Below, piece after piece: positions 1 to 9,677 of a stretch of DNA of 47,090 nucleotides. A program made the translations under genes and the position numbers. The DNA is from Caldisphaera sp. (GTDB lineage: Archaea > Thermoproteota > Thermoprotei_A > Sulfolobales > Acidilobaceae). How positions within the stretch are numbered: position 1 is the first letter of the stretch; every line of letters starts with the position of its first letter. The DNA is taken from contig NZ_JAGDXI010000006.1 of NCBI RefSeq assembly GCF_023256325.1, positions 1 through 47,090 of the forward strand. The letters are read 5' to 3'. The notes beneath the pieces were generated by a model. The model ran no database searches. It saw only the letters and a list, made by a program, of their open reading frames with translations, and was not told where the DNA came from.

Positions 1-46
1 AGATTTATTATGAATATTTATTATAAAAATTTTTGTAATAAAAGTA

Positions 47-54
47 TTTATATT
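47..54 (+). promoter_or_regulatory. TATA box for the first ligase gene
   Basis: TTTATATT lies 22 nt before the GGTGAT Shine-Dalgarno at 76-81. With the usual archaeal TATA-to-start distance of about 25 nt, the transcript would begin almost at the SD. This minimal 5' leader recurs at most promoters in the window. No experimental start site is known to me. Confidence 0.55.
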
Positions 55-85
55 AGGAATCTTAATTGTTTAGAAGGTGATAAAA

Positions 86-1597
86 TTGTTGACATTCCCC
101 TATGTATTAAGGCGTGCCTCTACATTATTTCCAAAGCAAGAAGTTGTTGATGTTAATGAAAAGAAGAATTATAAGGAGATTTACAATGATTCTTTAAGAC
201 TAATAACTTACTTAAAAAATAATGGAGTTAAAAAAGGAGATGTAGTATCAATTATAGGATTAAATAGTATAAAATTTTTAACATTAATTTATTCCATTAC
301 TTCTATGGGAGCGATTGCATACCCTATAAACATGAGACTCCCGCCAGATCAATTGTTATATACATTAAATAAAGCTAATTCAAAGTATTTTATATATGAA
401 AGATTATTCAAGGATTATGCTGATCTCGTTAAATCAAAAAGGAATGAGCAAGTAATTTCTTTCGATGAATTAAAGTTTAATATGGAAGAAGGAAAACCTG
501 AATCTGAAAAGCATGATAATGCAGTCATACTTTTTACAAGCGGAACTACTGGCTTGCCAAAAGCGGTTATGTACAATCATGAAAAAATGATAAGCGGAGC
601 ATTATCAATTTTAAATCAGTTGTCATATTATAATGCTCCAGCTAAATTAACTCAAAATGATGTAATGTTTCCTCAAATACCAATATATCATATATTATCA
701 TGGGGATCTCTTATAATAGCACCTCTTATCGGGGCGAAACTTGTTTATGGAGGAAAGTTTGATCCAAAAATTGCTGTAGAAACAATTGAAAGAGAAAAAG
801 TTACATGGATTAGCGTTGTTCCTACCATGATGCAAATGCTCTTTGATGCAGGTCTAAGTAAAAAAGGATTAAAAGTACTAATTGGAGGAAGCGCAATACC
901 TGATGGCTTAGTAAAAAAGATGAAAGATAACAACATGCGTTTTTCGGCAATTTATGGTGGTACAGATATGCTTGCTGCTTCAATAACCATAGAAACAGAA
1001 TATACATCTAATGGGTTATTAGAATATCATAAAGTAACTCATCCAGTTCCTATGGCAGAATTTAAAATTGAATCCAAATCAGAAAAAGAACCAGGAGAAA
1101 TTTTGTTTAGAGCACCATGGATGCCAAGTGGTTATTATAATGACAAAGAAAAAACAGCTGAATCTTTCACACAAGATGGCTGGTTCAAAACCGGTGATAT
1201 TGGGTATATTGCTGACGATGGCGGATTAGTTGTTCTAGATAGAATGAAGGATGTTATAAAGAGTGGAGGTGAATGGATACCTTCTAGTATATTAGAGGCC
1301 GCTATATCAGAACTACCATTTGTATCATTGGTTGCTGTAATAGCTAAAAAAGATGAAAAGTGGGGAGAAAGGCCTATTGCAATAGTAAAACTCTCTAAGG
1401 AAACTCAAGATGCTAAAGAAAAAATACTTAGTCATTTAAACAAATATGTTAACGATGGAAAGATTAGCAAATTCTGGGTTCCTGACGATATAATATTTGT
1501 CAACGATATTCCATTAACTGGCACTGGAAAAATAGATAAAAAAGTTTTAAAAGATGTTATAGCGAAAAGTAATGAAAGTGGTAATTATAAAACATAA
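86..1597 (+). CDS. AMP-dependent acyl-CoA ligase
   Basis: A ligase that activates a carboxylic acid (probably a fatty acid) to an acyl-adenylate and then to the CoA thioester in the cytoplasm. Visible motifs are the P-loop FTSGTTGLPK at about residue 148, YGGTD in the middle, KTGDIGY, DRMKDVIKSGGEWI, and the C-terminal catalytic lysine region TGTGKIDKK. At about 503 residues it has the usual length. The start is placed at TTG 86 because GGTGAT at 76-81 is followed by 4 nt and then TTG; the upstream GTG at 77 is part of the SD itself. The next gene, an acyl-CoA dehydrogenase, follows after 35 nt, so the two probably form an operon for fatty-acid degradation. The substrate chain length cannot be read from the sequence. 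Confidence 0.85.
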   Translation: MLTFPYVLRRASTLFPKQEVVDVNEKKNYKEIYNDSLRLITYLKNNGVKKGDVVSIIGLNSIKFLTLIYSITSMGAIAYPINMRLPPDQLLYTLNKANSKYFIYERLFKDYADLVKSKRNEQVISFDELKFNMEEGKPESEKHDNAVILFTSGTTGLPKAVMYNHEKMISGALSILNQLSYYNAPAKLTQNDVMFPQIPIYHILSWGSLIIAPLIGAKLVYGGKFDPKIAVETIEREKVTWISVVPTMMQMLFDAGLSKKGLKVLIGGSAIPDGLVKKMKDNNMRFSAIYGGTDMLAASITIETEYTSNGLLEYHKVTHPVPMAEFKIESKSEKEPGEILFRAPWMPSGYYNDKEKTAESFTQDGWFKTGDIGYIADDGGLVVLDRMKDVIKSGGEWIPSSILEAAISELPFVSLVAVIAKKDEKWGERPIAIVKLSKETQDAKEKILSHLNKYVNDGKISKFWVPDDIIFVNDIPLTGTGKIDKKVLKDVIAKSNESGNYKT

Positions 1598-1632
1598 AAA
1601 ATTTATAATTAATAATTAGAAAGGTGATAAAA

Positions 1633-3261
1633 GTGCCACTGAACGGTTTAGAAGGTATATCCTACGCTTATGGGTTAAATCATTATGCTTTGGATAAACC
1701 CTTGAAAGATCTTCTTAAAATATATACAAAGTCAAAAAATGACTTCACAGAATTAGGAAAATTTGCTGGAAAAGAAGTTTATGAATCGACATATAGAGTT
1801 GATTTAGAAAGCTTGCCTAGATTAATTTATTGGGGAGCAAAGGGAGAAAGAGTTGATTATACATGGCTAGATCCGTATGAAAGGTATATAGTAAATGAGC
1901 TCATAATGAATTATGGTGTCAATAAATATCCCTTTGATAACGGAACATGGCATGATCATTATGCTGGAATATATTTGATAGGGGATCCTGGTTTATCTTG
2001 TATATTAACAATAACAATACAAACTGCATATGCTTTAAATAAATATGCAGAAGGTGACTTGAAAAACGAATACAAAAACCTAGTAGGTTTAAGTAATAAA
2101 TTAAAGTTGGGCGCAACATGGTTTACTGAAACCCAAGGAGGAAGCGATTTAGGTGCTAATACAACAACAGCTAAGAAGGTTGATAAAAAATATTTGCTTA
2201 ATGGCTACAAATATTTTTCAAGCGGAGCTGGTATTGCAGACATTTCATTAGTTTCAGCAAGACCAGAGAAGGGAAGAGAAGGAGCTAAAGGTTTAGCCCT
2301 GTATTTATTGCCTAGGTACAATTCTAAAGGGGAATTAAATTACTATATCAGAAGGCTTAAATACAAGAGCGGAACAAACTCTGTTCCAACAGGAGAAGTT
2401 GAGTTAATAAATTCCGAAGCAGACTTAATAGGGAAAGAAGATGAAGGGATATATTATATTATGGAAGATTTAACAGTTTCAAGATTAGCCAACGCTGTGG
2501 GAGCGATGGGTGTAGCTAGGAAAGCTTATCTAGAGGCATTAGGTTTTGCAAGAGAAAGAAACGCATTCGGTAAAAGAATTATTGAACATCCATTAATGAT
2601 TAGAGATTTACTTGATATGGAAATAAGCATTGAAGGAGGATTGGCATTAACTTATAAGGCAATTGGCGAATTTCAAAACTCGATTAATGCAAGACCTCCA
2701 TATACTAAGGAATATCATTACGCTAGGTTCTTAACACACATTGCAAAAAATGTTACTGCTGAATTATCATCAAAGGTAACACAGCTAGCCATGGAAACAT
2801 TTGGAGGAATAGGTTTCTTAAATGAATATCCAATAGAAAGATGGCACAGAGAAGCTCTAATTACGCCCATTTGGGAAGGAACAAGCAATATCCAAGCATT
2901 AGACATGCTTGAGAGCATGGTAAAGAAAAGGGCTCATGAAGTTTATTTAGAAGATTTAAAGAGTTTAGTAAACGATTCTTATGATAAAGAATTCACAACA
3001 AATTTATTGCATAAAGCAAATGATATTTTGAGGTCTTTCTCCTCTTTGTCACCAAAAGAGGCGGAATTTAATTCAAAGGATTTCTTAAGACAACAGGGTC
3101 ACATTCTTTCATCTATATTATTAAATAATTTAGCCCAACAAACTGGAGATGTTCTTTACGATTTAATATCAAAACAATATTATAAGGTGTATGTTGAAAA
3201 GAAAGAATTAGACATGATAGATAAGTATGACGAAATTATATCCATACACGGAAGTATTTGA
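1633..3261 (+). CDS. AidB-like acyl-CoA dehydrogenase
   Basis: A flavin-dependent acyl-CoA dehydrogenase of the AidB/isovaleryl-type branch. The AidB-family signature TETQGGSDLGANTT is at about residue 170, and the FAD-binding C-terminal half carries ETFGGIGFLNEYPIERWHRE and IWEGTSNIQALD. At about 542 residues it is longer than ordinary acyl-CoA dehydrogenases (about 380) and matches AidB, which has an extra C-terminal helical domain. The start is GTG 1633, with GGTGAT at 1623-1628 and a 4-nt spacer; the GTG at 1624 lies inside the SD. It is probably co-transcribed with the ligase upstream. E. coli AidB is linked to alkylation stress, but here the ligase neighbour argues for acyl-CoA oxidation. 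Confidence 0.82.
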   Translation: MPLNGLEGISYAYGLNHYALDKPLKDLLKIYTKSKNDFTELGKFAGKEVYESTYRVDLESLPRLIYWGAKGERVDYTWLDPYERYIVNELIMNYGVNKYPFDNGTWHDHYAGIYLIGDPGLSCILTITIQTAYALNKYAEGDLKNEYKNLVGLSNKLKLGATWFTETQGGSDLGANTTTAKKVDKKYLLNGYKYFSSGAGIADISLVSARPEKGREGAKGLALYLLPRYNSKGELNYYIRRLKYKSGTNSVPTGEVELINSEADLIGKEDEGIYYIMEDLTVSRLANAVGAMGVARKAYLEALGFARERNAFGKRIIEHPLMIRDLLDMEISIEGGLALTYKAIGEFQNSINARPPYTKEYHYARFLTHIAKNVTAELSSKVTQLAMETFGGIGFLNEYPIERWHREALITPIWEGTSNIQALDMLESMVKKRAHEVYLEDLKSLVNDSYDKEFTTNLLHKANDILRSFSSLSPKEAEFNSKDFLRQQGHILSSILLNNLAQQTGDVLYDLISKQYYKVYVEKKELDMIDKYDEIISIHGSI

Positions 3262-3307
3262 TTTTCATATGATATTATAGACAAATTAACAATGCAAATT
3301 TAATTCA

Positions 3308-3355
3308 AAATTTTTCTTATTTGGTTTTTATATAGCTAATAAATTTTTCTTATTT
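3308..3355. terminator. T-rich terminator region with a 15-bp direct repeat
   Basis: The convergent gap after the acyl-CoA dehydrogenase and trpC holds AAATTTTTCTTATTT twice, at 3308-3322 and 3341-3355. Runs of T on the coding strand are the usual archaeal termination signal, so this most likely ends the plus-strand transcript. A 12-bp palindrome TTATCATGATAA occurs nearby, just before the end of trpC. No other gene is seen in 3262-3420. Confidence 0.45.
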
Positions 3356-3420
3356 AAATTTTAATTTCTCATCATTTGTAATGTATCTTATCATGATAAT
3401 AGTATTTTGTTAATAATTAA

Positions 3421-4164
3421 TTAAATTAAAGAAATTATTAAATGCGGATCTTTCATTAAAGAGCTTCCAATTAAAAATGCATCAGCTCCATGAGATTTAA
3501 AAATATCTATATCGTTTCTATTTTTTAATCCGCTTTCTGCAATTTTTATGAAGTTCTTTGGAATTTTTTCAATTAACTTAACTGCATTATTTAAATCAAT
3601 ACTCAAATTGAAAAGATTTCTAGAATTAACTCCTACAAAGCTTGGATTATAATTTATGACAACTTCTAGTTCGTTTTGATCATGTATTTCAACTAAGGAT
3701 TCCATACCATAATTTTTTATTTCATTTATTAAATTTTCCAATTCTTTTTCGGAAATAATTGAGGCTATTAACAATACAACATCTGCTCCTAGATTATATG
3801 CGCTTTCTATTTGATCAAATGTAACTACAAAATCTTTCATTAAAATGGGTTTTGATGTTAATTTGGCTATATTATTTAAAACTTCGTAAGAACCATTGAA
3901 ATATTTTTCTTCTGTTAATACACTAAATCCTGCAACATAATTTTCTAAAAATTTTACGTATTCTTTATAGTCTCTATCAGAAATAAATCCAGAAGGGGAT
4001 CTAGTCTTATATTCTGCAATTATTGGATTTAATTTTTTATATTTACTTTCTATTATTGAATTTCTTAAAGAATAAATTTTCCTATCTCTTTTACCATTAA
4101 ACTTATTTCTTTTTAATGAATGTTGTATAACATCATTTAACCAATTGTTAAAGTTTTTTGGCAC
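3421..4164 (-). CDS. trpC: Indole-3-glycerol phosphate synthase
   Basis: Converts carboxyphenylaminodeoxyribulose phosphate to indole-3-glycerol phosphate, the last step before tryptophan synthase. Its 247 residues match the thermophilic archaeal enzymes. Visible (beta/alpha)8 motifs are PIIAEYKTRSPSG (catalytic Lys and Glu region), ILMKDFVV, VGVNSRNL, IAESGLKN and FLIGSSLM. GTG at 4164 is the likely start: GGTGTT precedes it by 5 nt. It is the last gene of the trp operon, 2 nt after trpG. Expression probably depends on the promoter upstream of trpB. Confidence 0.95.
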   Translation of the reverse strand: MPKNFNNWLNDVIQHSLKRNKFNGKRDRKIYSLRNSIIESKYKKLNPIIAEYKTRSPSGFISDRDYKEYVKFLENYVAGFSVLTEEKYFNGSYEVLNNIAKLTSKPILMKDFVVTFDQIESAYNLGADVVLLIASIISEKELENLINEIKNYGMESLVEIHDQNELEVVINYNPSFVGVNSRNLFNLSIDLNNAVKLIEKIPKNFIKIAESGLKNRNDIDIFKSHGADAFLIGSSLMKDPHLIISLI

Positions 4165-4166
4165 GT

Positions 4167-4751
4167 TTAAACACCATTGACAAAATTATTTAAAATTAAT
4201 TTACCAACATCAGTCTTTATGCTTTCTGGATGAAACTGTAACCCAAAAACCGGAAACTCTTCATGATGTACTGCCATTATTTCGTTATCATCATAGGAAA
4301 TTGCATCAATTTTTAGGGGATCTTTTACATCGTCTATTACTAAACTATGATACCTTGTTGCATAGAATTCTTTTGGAACCCCTCTAAAAATCTTTGAGTC
4401 AGTATTTTTTAAAACAATTTTACTTGTTTTCCCATGATATATTTTCTTTGCCTTTCTAATTTTTGCCCCATATGTATAACCAATAATTTGGTGCCCTAAG
4501 CATATTCCAAGAATTGGTATTTTGCTACCAAATTTTTTAATTAGTTCTTTAGAAATACCTATATCCTCACTTTTTTCCGGTGTACCAGGGCCTGGAGAAA
4601 TTATAATTCTATCAGGGTTTATTCTTTCTATTATATTTAGTGAAATTTCATCATTTCTTACAACTATCGGTCTTGAGCCAAGCTCTCCAACGATCTGGAA
4701 AATGTTATAAACAAAACTATCATAATTATCTATAATAAGTGTTAAATCCAT
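4167..4751 (-). CDS. trpG: Anthranilate synthase glutaminase subunit
   Basis: Class I glutamine amidotransferase that supplies ammonia to TrpE for anthranilate synthesis. Visible are [10 protein letters not shown] at the N-terminus, ISPGPGTP, the nucleophile in GICLGHQ, and the His-Glu pair in FHPES. About 194 residues, a normal stand-alone subunit. Two adjacent ATGs exist at 4754 and 4751; the second keeps 3 nt after GGTGAT and is preferred. The start overlaps the trpE stop (TGATG), a sign of translational coupling that matches the 1:1 stoichiometry of the subunits. Confidence 0.95.
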   Translation of the reverse strand: MDLTLIIDNYDSFVYNIFQIVGELGSRPIVVRNDEISLNIIERINPDRIIISPGPGTPEKSEDIGISKELIKKFGSKIPILGICLGHQIIGYTYGAKIRKAKKIYHGKTSKIVLKNTDSKIFRGVPKEFYATRYHSLVIDDVKDPLKIDAISYDDNEIMAVHHEEFPVFGLQFHPESIKTDVGKLILNNFVNGV

Positions 4752-5938
4752 CATATCACCCCTAAAGAAATTTTTAGCGCTTTTAATTTTTGTTCTGTCT
4801 CAATATACTCCAGTTCTGGCATAGAATCGTAGACGATGCCAGCACCGGCTTGAATTCTCATTATTTCATTATTTATATAGATTGACCTTATTGATAATGC
4901 CATCCTAGTATCTTTGTTGGAAACATAACCGACGACTCCAGCATATGGACCCCTTTTATATATTTCAAGTTCGTCTATTAAATTCATAGCAAAAGGCTTT
5001 GGGGCTCCAGAGACAGTACCTGCAGGAAAAAGAGATTTTATTATATATGATAGGTCTCTATTCTTGTCTATTTTACCTGTAACTTTTGAGACTATATGTT
5101 GAACATGACTAAATTTTTGTATATAAAAAGACTTAGGTACATTAACTGTGCCTGGAATACTAACTTTACCTATATCATTCCTTGCCAAATCTAAAAGCAT
5201 TAAGTGCTCTGCATTATCTTTTTCTGAATTTAATAGTTCATTTTCAAGTTTTTTATCGCTTTCTTCGTCTATACCTCTTTCTCTTGTTCCAGCTATTGGA
5301 TATGTTACGATGTTATTATTATATAGCTCAAATAGTAGTTCAGGACTTGCACCTATCAAAATCCTATTATAAAATTTTAAGTAATATAAATAGGGCGATG
5401 GACTAATCTTTCTTAGTTTTAGGTAAATATTTATTGGGTCTCCATTATAACTATATCTATAAAATCTTGATAATACAACCTGGAATGCATACCCTCTGTG
5501 AATGTAATCTAAAATTGTTTTTACTTTTTCTTTATATTCCTCTTTGCCCAGAGAAGAATCATAATAATCTACTTTAACCTCGTCAGTTTCGCACTTATTT
5601 ATTTTCTGCTCAATAACATTATCTTTTATATATATTGTTTCCTCTGGTATAAAAAACTCCGCATAAGGCCAATTCTCTATTGGTTTACTTATGTCCTTTA
5701 GTTTTTCCCAGAACTTTACAGAGTCATACGAAATATAACCAAAAGCTTTCTGTTTATATTTTTCTGTCAAATAATTCAATTGATCGAGAAACGATTCATC
5801 ATAACCTTTTATATAATCCTTTGGACTATACGCTATTATTATTTCATTTTTATTATAATTATTTTCTAAAATAGCTAATATCTTATTTTCTCTATCTAGA
5901 CATTTTACTAAATTCTCAATTTTGATATTGTTATCCAT
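4751..5938 (-). CDS. trpE: Anthranilate synthase component I
   Basis: Chorismate-using subunit of anthranilate synthase; with TrpG it makes anthranilate from chorismate and glutamine. The C-terminal catalytic half is clear: [56 protein letters not shown] and [11 protein letters not shown]. At 395 residues it is shorter than bacterial TrpE, mainly in the N-terminal regulatory half, so feedback sensitivity to tryptophan cannot be judged by eye. GGTGAT with a 5-nt spacer supports the ATG at 5938. It overlaps trpF by 8 nt and trpG by 1 nt. The adjoining trpG and trpD argue for trpE rather than the related pabB. Confidence 0.94.
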   Translation of the reverse strand: MDNNIKIENLVKCLDRENKILAILENNYNKNEIIIAYSPKDYIKGYDESFLDQLNYLTEKYKQKAFGYISYDSVKFWEKLKDISKPIENWPYAEFFIPEETIYIKDNVIEQKINKCETDEVKVDYYDSSLGKEEYKEKVKTILDYIHRGYAFQVVLSRFYRYSYNGDPINIYLKLRKISPSPYLYYLKFYNRILIGASPELLFELYNNNIVTYPIAGTRERGIDEESDKKLENELLNSEKDNAEHLMLLDLARNDIGKVSIPGTVNVPKSFYIQKFSHVQHIVSKVTGKIDKNRDLSYIIKSLFPAGTVSGAPKPFAMNLIDELEIYKRGPYAGVVGYVSNKDTRMALSIRSIYINNEIMRIQAGAGIVYDSMPELEYIETEQKLKALKISLGVI

Positions 5939-6521
5939 TATTTATCACCTCAATAATTTTCTTAACTAAATCGATATCTTTCTTACCGATTTCTTTTTCC
6001 ACACCACTAGATATATCAAACCAGCCTGGGTTTAGCTCAACAAATTCTTTTATATTATTTAAATTAATTCCTCCTCCAATACCTGCATTTGGAAGATAAT
6101 CAAGCATTTCCTTAACAATTTCTTTATTAATTCTTTGTCCTTTTATTGGAGAATCTAACAGTATCATATCTGTATAATTGACAGCCTTTTTGAGATAATT
6201 TATATATGAAAAATCTGCCGGAACGTATAAAATAACTTTCTTGTTATAAGATCTTATTTGATTTAGCTCATAGTCACTAAGTAACCTATGTATTTGCACA
6301 TAATTAGTTGGGGAATTCATTATTTCTTCTATGTTATCGTTAACCTTTACAGTAACAATAGGCTTGTTGGAAAACTTTACTGCATTAATTATAGTCTCCT
6401 TATCAACATATCTGGGACTAACTTTATCATTTATCATACCAATAAAATCAACCCCTACTTTATTTAATGATACGATATCTTCAATGTATTTAACACCGCA
6501 AATCTTTAATTTATTGCCCAT
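5931..6521 (-). CDS. trpF: Phosphoribosylanthranilate isomerase
   Basis: Isomerises phosphoribosylanthranilate to the carboxyphenylaminodeoxyribulose phosphate used by TrpC. Motifs are LKICGV at the N-terminus (catalytic Cys), VDFIGMI, a mid-protein LLDSPIKG (family LLD motif) and the phosphate-binding end GIGGGINLNN / FDISSGVE. About 196 residues, typical. The usual Thr after KICG[IL] is replaced by Lys, a mild divergence. The start ATG 6521 has GGTGAT 5 nt upstream and lies inside the end of trpD (11-nt overlap). Confidence 0.93.
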   Translation of the reverse strand: MGNKLKICGVKYIEDIVSLNKVGVDFIGMINDKVSPRYVDKETIINAVKFSNKPIVTVKVNDNIEEIMNSPTNYVQIHRLLSDYELNQIRSYNKKVILYVPADFSYINYLKKAVNYTDMILLDSPIKGQRINKEIVKEMLDYLPNAGIGGGINLNNIKEFVELNPGWFDISSGVEKEIGKKDIDLVKKIIEVINNG

Positions 6522-7548
6522 TTATCATCACCATTAATTTATTTAACTTGTTTATGTCTCCGTTTGATGAAACAATTTCTTTTAACCTTTCTTTTAAGTT
6601 TCTTAGTAGTTCAATAGATAACTCATAACCATCTTTGATATCTTTAATTCCTAATAAATAGAGTCCAAGAGCAGCATTGATTGCAATAAATGTTTCGGAA
6701 CTTTTATCTAATCCCATAGATGCTCTTAAAACTTTAATAGCTGATTCTTCTGGGTTATTAACAACTATATCTGAAATTTTAACTGGTTTTAAATTAAAAT
6801 CTTCTGGTGAAATTTCATATTTTTCTTCTTTTTCTTGTTTTATTTCTATAATCTTTGTTTTTCCTATAGGAGAAACTTCATCAATACCGGGATATCCTGT
6901 AACTAATATTATTTTGTCATATTTTAATTCTTTAACGGCATTTGCAATTATATCCAAATAGCTTTCTGGATAAACACCTATTATTTGCCTTTTAACATTA
7001 GCAGGGTTTGTTAAAGGGCCTATTATATTAAATATGGTTCTTATGCCTAGCTTTTTTCTTATAGGGGCTATGTTTTTCATGCTTTTATGATAAAGTTGAG
7101 CAAATAAAAATACGTAGTTATATTTTTCTATTAGTTCTTTTGCTCTCTCTGGATTTATGTTTATGTTATATCCTATTGTTTCTAAAAAATCTGCACTACC
7201 AGACTTACTTGAAAATGCCTTATTTCCATGTTTCGCTACAGGATTGTATTTACTTAACAATATCGAAACAACAGTGCTAACATTTAATGTATTTAATCCA
7301 TCTCCACCCGTTCCAACAATATCAATTGCGTTATCATAATTTATTTTTAATGAGTGTTTTCTTAAAGATCTAGCAAATCCAACAATTTCGTCTGAAGTTT
7401 CTCCCTTCATTTTTAATGCTGTCAATACGGCTGATGCAATAGTTTCATCAATATTTTCCTCTAATAAAATATCAGCAAGACCTTCAGCTTCTTCTTGCCT
7501 TAAATTCCTTTTATCTATTAAAATCTTAAGATAATCATTTAAATTCAT
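6511..7548 (-). CDS. trpD: Anthranilate phosphoribosyltransferase
   Basis: Transfers phosphoribose from PRPP to anthranilate. The glycine-rich PRPP loop VGTGGDGLNTLNVST, KHGNKAFSSKSGSAD and the anthranilate region IAPIRKKLGIRTIFNIIGPLTNPA are all present. The length of 345 residues equals the well-studied Sulfolobus enzyme. ATG 7548 overlaps the end of trpA by 14 nt, so translation is probably coupled. It is a separate gene, not fused to trpG as in some bacteria. Confidence 0.95.
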   Translation of the reverse strand: MNLNDYLKILIDKRNLRQEEAEGLADILLEENIDETIASAVLTALKMKGETSDEIVGFARSLRKHSLKINYDNAIDIVGTGGDGLNTLNVSTVVSILLSKYNPVAKHGNKAFSSKSGSADFLETIGYNININPERAKELIEKYNYVFLFAQLYHKSMKNIAPIRKKLGIRTIFNIIGPLTNPANVKRQIIGVYPESYLDIIANAVKELKYDKIILVTGYPGIDEVSPIGKTKIIEIKQEKEEKYEISPEDFNLKPVKISDIVVNNPEESAIKVLRASMGLDKSSETFIAINAALGLYLLGIKDIKDGYELSIELLRNLKERLKEIVSSNGDINKLNKLMVMINGQ

Positions 7549-8263
7549 CCAAAATCCCCCTTAGTTCTCTAACTAAATCAATGGCATAATCTATCCCATT
7601 AGTTTCAATTCTCTGTATGAAAGCGCTTCCAATAGCTATGCCATCTGCCCCTGCTTTCAATACGTTTTTTATATCGTTTAATGAGAGGCCAAAGCCAACA
7701 ATTAATTTATTATTAACAATTCCTCTTACTCTACTTACTAAAGCATCTGGTGATATTGGTAATTCAATTCCAGTAGTAGGTCTTAATCCATAATAAAGAA
7801 ATTCTCCAGACATTTCGCTTACTTTTGATATAAGTTTATCAGGAAATGTTGGTGTAGTAAATATTACATTCTTCAAGCCGAATTCGTTAATTTTTTTATG
7901 ATAATAATCTAAATAATCTAAATAATCTATAAGCAGATCTGGTAATAATACACCATTAAATTTATCTCTTATAATATTTAGAAATGAATCAAAATCATTT
8001 ATTTGGTCTTCTAAATATGTTAATGCAATTAATTTTTTGATGTTAGGTAATTTTTTAAGTAAATCAATAAAATCAATTTTTTCATCAAAAACCTTTTTAT
8101 AACTTCTTCTAATAATTGGCCCATCATATTTTGCATATTTTGTTGGTATACCAATTTCATAGATATCACAACCTTCTTTTTGGGATTTGTTGATGAATTC
8201 TATGAATTCTTCATCGTTTGGGTATCCTAAAGTCATATAACAAACTAAGCATCTATAACTCAT
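7535..8263 (-). CDS. trpA: Tryptophan synthase alpha subunit
   Basis: Cleaves indole-3-glycerol phosphate to indole and glyceraldehyde-3-phosphate. The catalytic Glu is in YEIGIP and the Asp in KYDGPIIRRS; phosphate-binding segments YYGLRPTTGIE, VGFGLS and GIAIGSAF are visible. 242 residues, slightly short for the family. The start is ATG 8263, 4 nt after GGTGGT; a GTG three codons earlier belongs to the SD. The ATG shares one base with the trpB stop (TAATG), so the two subunits are likely made in coupled amounts. Confidence 0.93.
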   Translation of the reverse strand: MSYRCLVCYMTLGYPNDEEFIEFINKSQKEGCDIYEIGIPTKYAKYDGPIIRRSYKKVFDEKIDFIDLLKKLPNIKKLIALTYLEDQINDFDSFLNIIRDKFNGVLLPDLLIDYLDYLDYYHKKINEFGLKNVIFTTPTFPDKLISKVSEMSGEFLYYGLRPTTGIELPISPDALVSRVRGIVNNKLIVGFGLSLNDIKNVLKAGADGIAIGSAFIQRIETNGIDYAIDLVRELRGILDEFK

Positions 8264-9531
8264 TAGGACCACCTCTCCATCATGGATTCATAGTTAGTTA
8301 AATCCAATAAGCCATGACCACTTAAATTGAACACTATTGTTTTCTTTTCATTGTTTTTCTTTAATTCCAAAGATTTCTCAATAACAGCCTTAATCGCGTG
8401 AGCCGATTCAGGTGCTGGAACTATACCCTGAGTTTTAGCAAATATTTTTGCTGCCTCATAAATTTCTTTTTCACTATATTCTTTCCACTTTACTATGCCT
8501 TCTCTAATTAACATGCTTAAAGACGGCGCTACTCCATGATATCTAAGCCCACCTGAATATATGGGAGGTGGAACATAGTTGTTCCCTAAAGTTATCATTT
8601 TTATCAATGGTAAAAGACCTGCAGTATCAGCAAAATCATATTTATATTCTCCTTTACTGAACTTAGGAATTTCCTTTGATCCAACAGCTATGAATTCTTC
8701 CCCAATTTTGTTCCCTATAAACGGGAATGCGAATCCTCCAAAATTACTTCCTCCACCTACACAGCCTATTAATATATCAGGGCTTTCTCCTATTAGATTC
8801 AATTGATTTATTGCTTCTAGACCAATAATACTTTGGTGCAGTATAGCAACATCTAATACACTACCCACAAGGTATTTGAACTTATTTTTTAAAGCAAATT
8901 CTATTGCCTCACTCATAGCAATACCTAAGGATCCTGGATGATCAGGATTTTCTTTGATTGTCTTTTTACCCACCTCTGTTAGGTCAGAAGGACTCGGATA
9001 TACGTGTGCCCCGTAAAGTTTCATAATTGTTTTTCTCATTGGTTTTTGATTATAGCTAACTTTTACCATAAATATGCTTGATTCAATATTGAAAAGTGAA
9101 GAAGAAAATGCAACCGCTGTTCCCCATTGTCCAGCGCCAGTTTCTGTCACTACATGAGTAATGCCTTCCTCTAGTGAAAAATAAGATTGTGCCAACGCAG
9201 TGTTTATTTTATGAGATCCTGTTGGTGTTGCCCCTTCATATTTGAAATATATTTTAGCTGGAGTGTTAAGATATTTTTCTAACCCTTTAGCTCTCATCAG
9301 AGGTGTAGGCCTGCCTAATATTTCGTATTTCTCTTTTAGTTCGTCAGGTATTTTAACAAATCTTTCTACAGTAAATTGCTGTCTTAATACTTCTTTTGGC
9401 ATTATTTCCCTTAACAGCTCAATCCTCGAGAAATCAGAACTAGGGGGATCACGAGGAGGTGATAAAGGCTTAGGAAGGTCCGGTATTATATTATACCAAA
9501 CCTTAGGAACTATCTCCTCATTATCTACCAT
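8263..9531 (-). CDS. trpB: Tryptophan synthase beta subunit, TrpB2 type
   Basis: PLP enzyme condensing indole with serine. The lysine that binds PLP is in GSHKINTA, and [10 protein letters not shown] holds the PLP phosphate. The long N-terminus ([11 protein letters not shown]) and [16 protein letters not shown] mark it as TrpB2 rather than TrpB1; Sulfolobus also carries TrpB2 in its trp operon. About 422 residues. First structural gene of the operon. ATG 9531 is oddly placed: the only SD (AGGTGGT, 9544-9550) is 12 nt away, with a better spaced GTG at 9539 that opens a four-residue leader ending in Trp. The ATG overlaps the leader Trp codon. Expression may therefore depend on leader translation (see the trp leader entry). 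Confidence 0.94.
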   Translation of the reverse strand: MVDNEEIVPKVWYNIIPDLPKPLSPPRDPPSSDFSRIELLREIMPKEVLRQQFTVERFVKIPDELKEKYEILGRPTPLMRAKGLEKYLNTPAKIYFKYEGATPTGSHKINTALAQSYFSLEEGITHVVTETGAGQWGTAVAFSSSLFNIESSIFMVKVSYNQKPMRKTIMKLYGAHVYPSPSDLTEVGKKTIKENPDHPGSLGIAMSEAIEFALKNKFKYLVGSVLDVAILHQSIIGLEAINQLNLIGESPDILIGCVGGGSNFGGFAFPFIGNKIGEEFIAVGSKEIPKFSKGEYKYDFADTAGLLPLIKMITLGNNYVPPPIYSGGLRYHGVAPSLSMLIREGIVKWKEYSEKEIYEAAKIFAKTQGIVPAPESAHAIKAVIEKSLELKKNNEKKTIVFNLSGHGLLDLTNYESMMERWS

Positions 9532-9539
9532 TGGCGCAC
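9525..9539 (-). CDS. Putative trp leader peptide MRQW
   Basis: GTG-CGC-CAA-TGG-TAG reads M-R-Q-W-stop. The GTG at 9539 stands 9 nt after the GTG of the SD AGGTGGT (9544-9550), the commonest spacing in this window; the trpB ATG stands at 17. The last sense codon is Trp, and the trpB ATG (9531-9529) overlaps the CAA and TGG codons in the -1 frame. The stop codon lies 4 nt downstream of the A of that ATG, suitable for termination-reinitiation. Seen: positions, spacing and overlap. Inferred: that the ribosome translates this ORF and that Trp-tRNA level tunes trpB initiation. Four codons could arise by chance. Confidence 0.55.
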   Translation of the reverse strand: MRQW

Positions 9540-9572
9540 TATAACCACCTAAGATTTACCTAAGTATACTTA

Positions 9573-9580
9573 TATATAAA
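9573..9580 (-). promoter_or_regulatory. trp operon TATA box
   Basis: TTTATATA on the minus strand, preceded by an A-rich BRE-like stretch. It lies 22 nt before the SD AGGTGGT, placing the predicted transcript start near 9550-9555, so the mRNA leader before trpB is only about 20 nt. That leaves no room for a transcription terminator hairpin, and any leader-based control must be translational. Confidence 0.65.
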
Positions 9581-9591
9581 TTTTTCACTAT

Positions 9592-9622
9592 ATTTAATTT
9601 AATAAATAACATTAAATTAAAT
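9592..9622. promoter_or_regulatory. Inverted repeat centred between trp and aro promoters
   Basis: ATTTAATTTAA (9592-9602) and TTAAATTAAAT (9612-9622) form a perfect 11-bp inverted repeat with a 9-nt spacer. Its centre (9607) is about 30 bp from the middle of each divergent TATA box, so it is symmetric to both promoters. It could bind a dimeric regulator acting on both operons (Lrp-like or other). All bases are A or T, so chance similarity in an AT-rich spacer is a real alternative. Confidence 0.4.
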
Positions 9623-9633
9623 CAAGATAAAAG

Positions 9634-9641
9634 TTTAAATA
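9634..9641 (+). promoter_or_regulatory. aro operon TATA box
   Basis: TTTAAATA, preceded by AAAG (BRE-like), lies 24 nt before GAGGTG at 9666. The predicted transcript start is near 9660-9664, directly in front of the SD that serves the aro leader ORF. Confidence 0.6.
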
Positions 9642-9677
9642 GTGGGATATATTATATTTAGTTTTGAGGTGGAGTTG

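Noticed and set aside
4751-5938. Aminodeoxychorismate synthase (pabB/pabA) instead of trpE/trpG
   Set aside because: The genes sit inside an otherwise complete and tightly overlapping trp operon, so tryptophan synthesis is the simpler reading.
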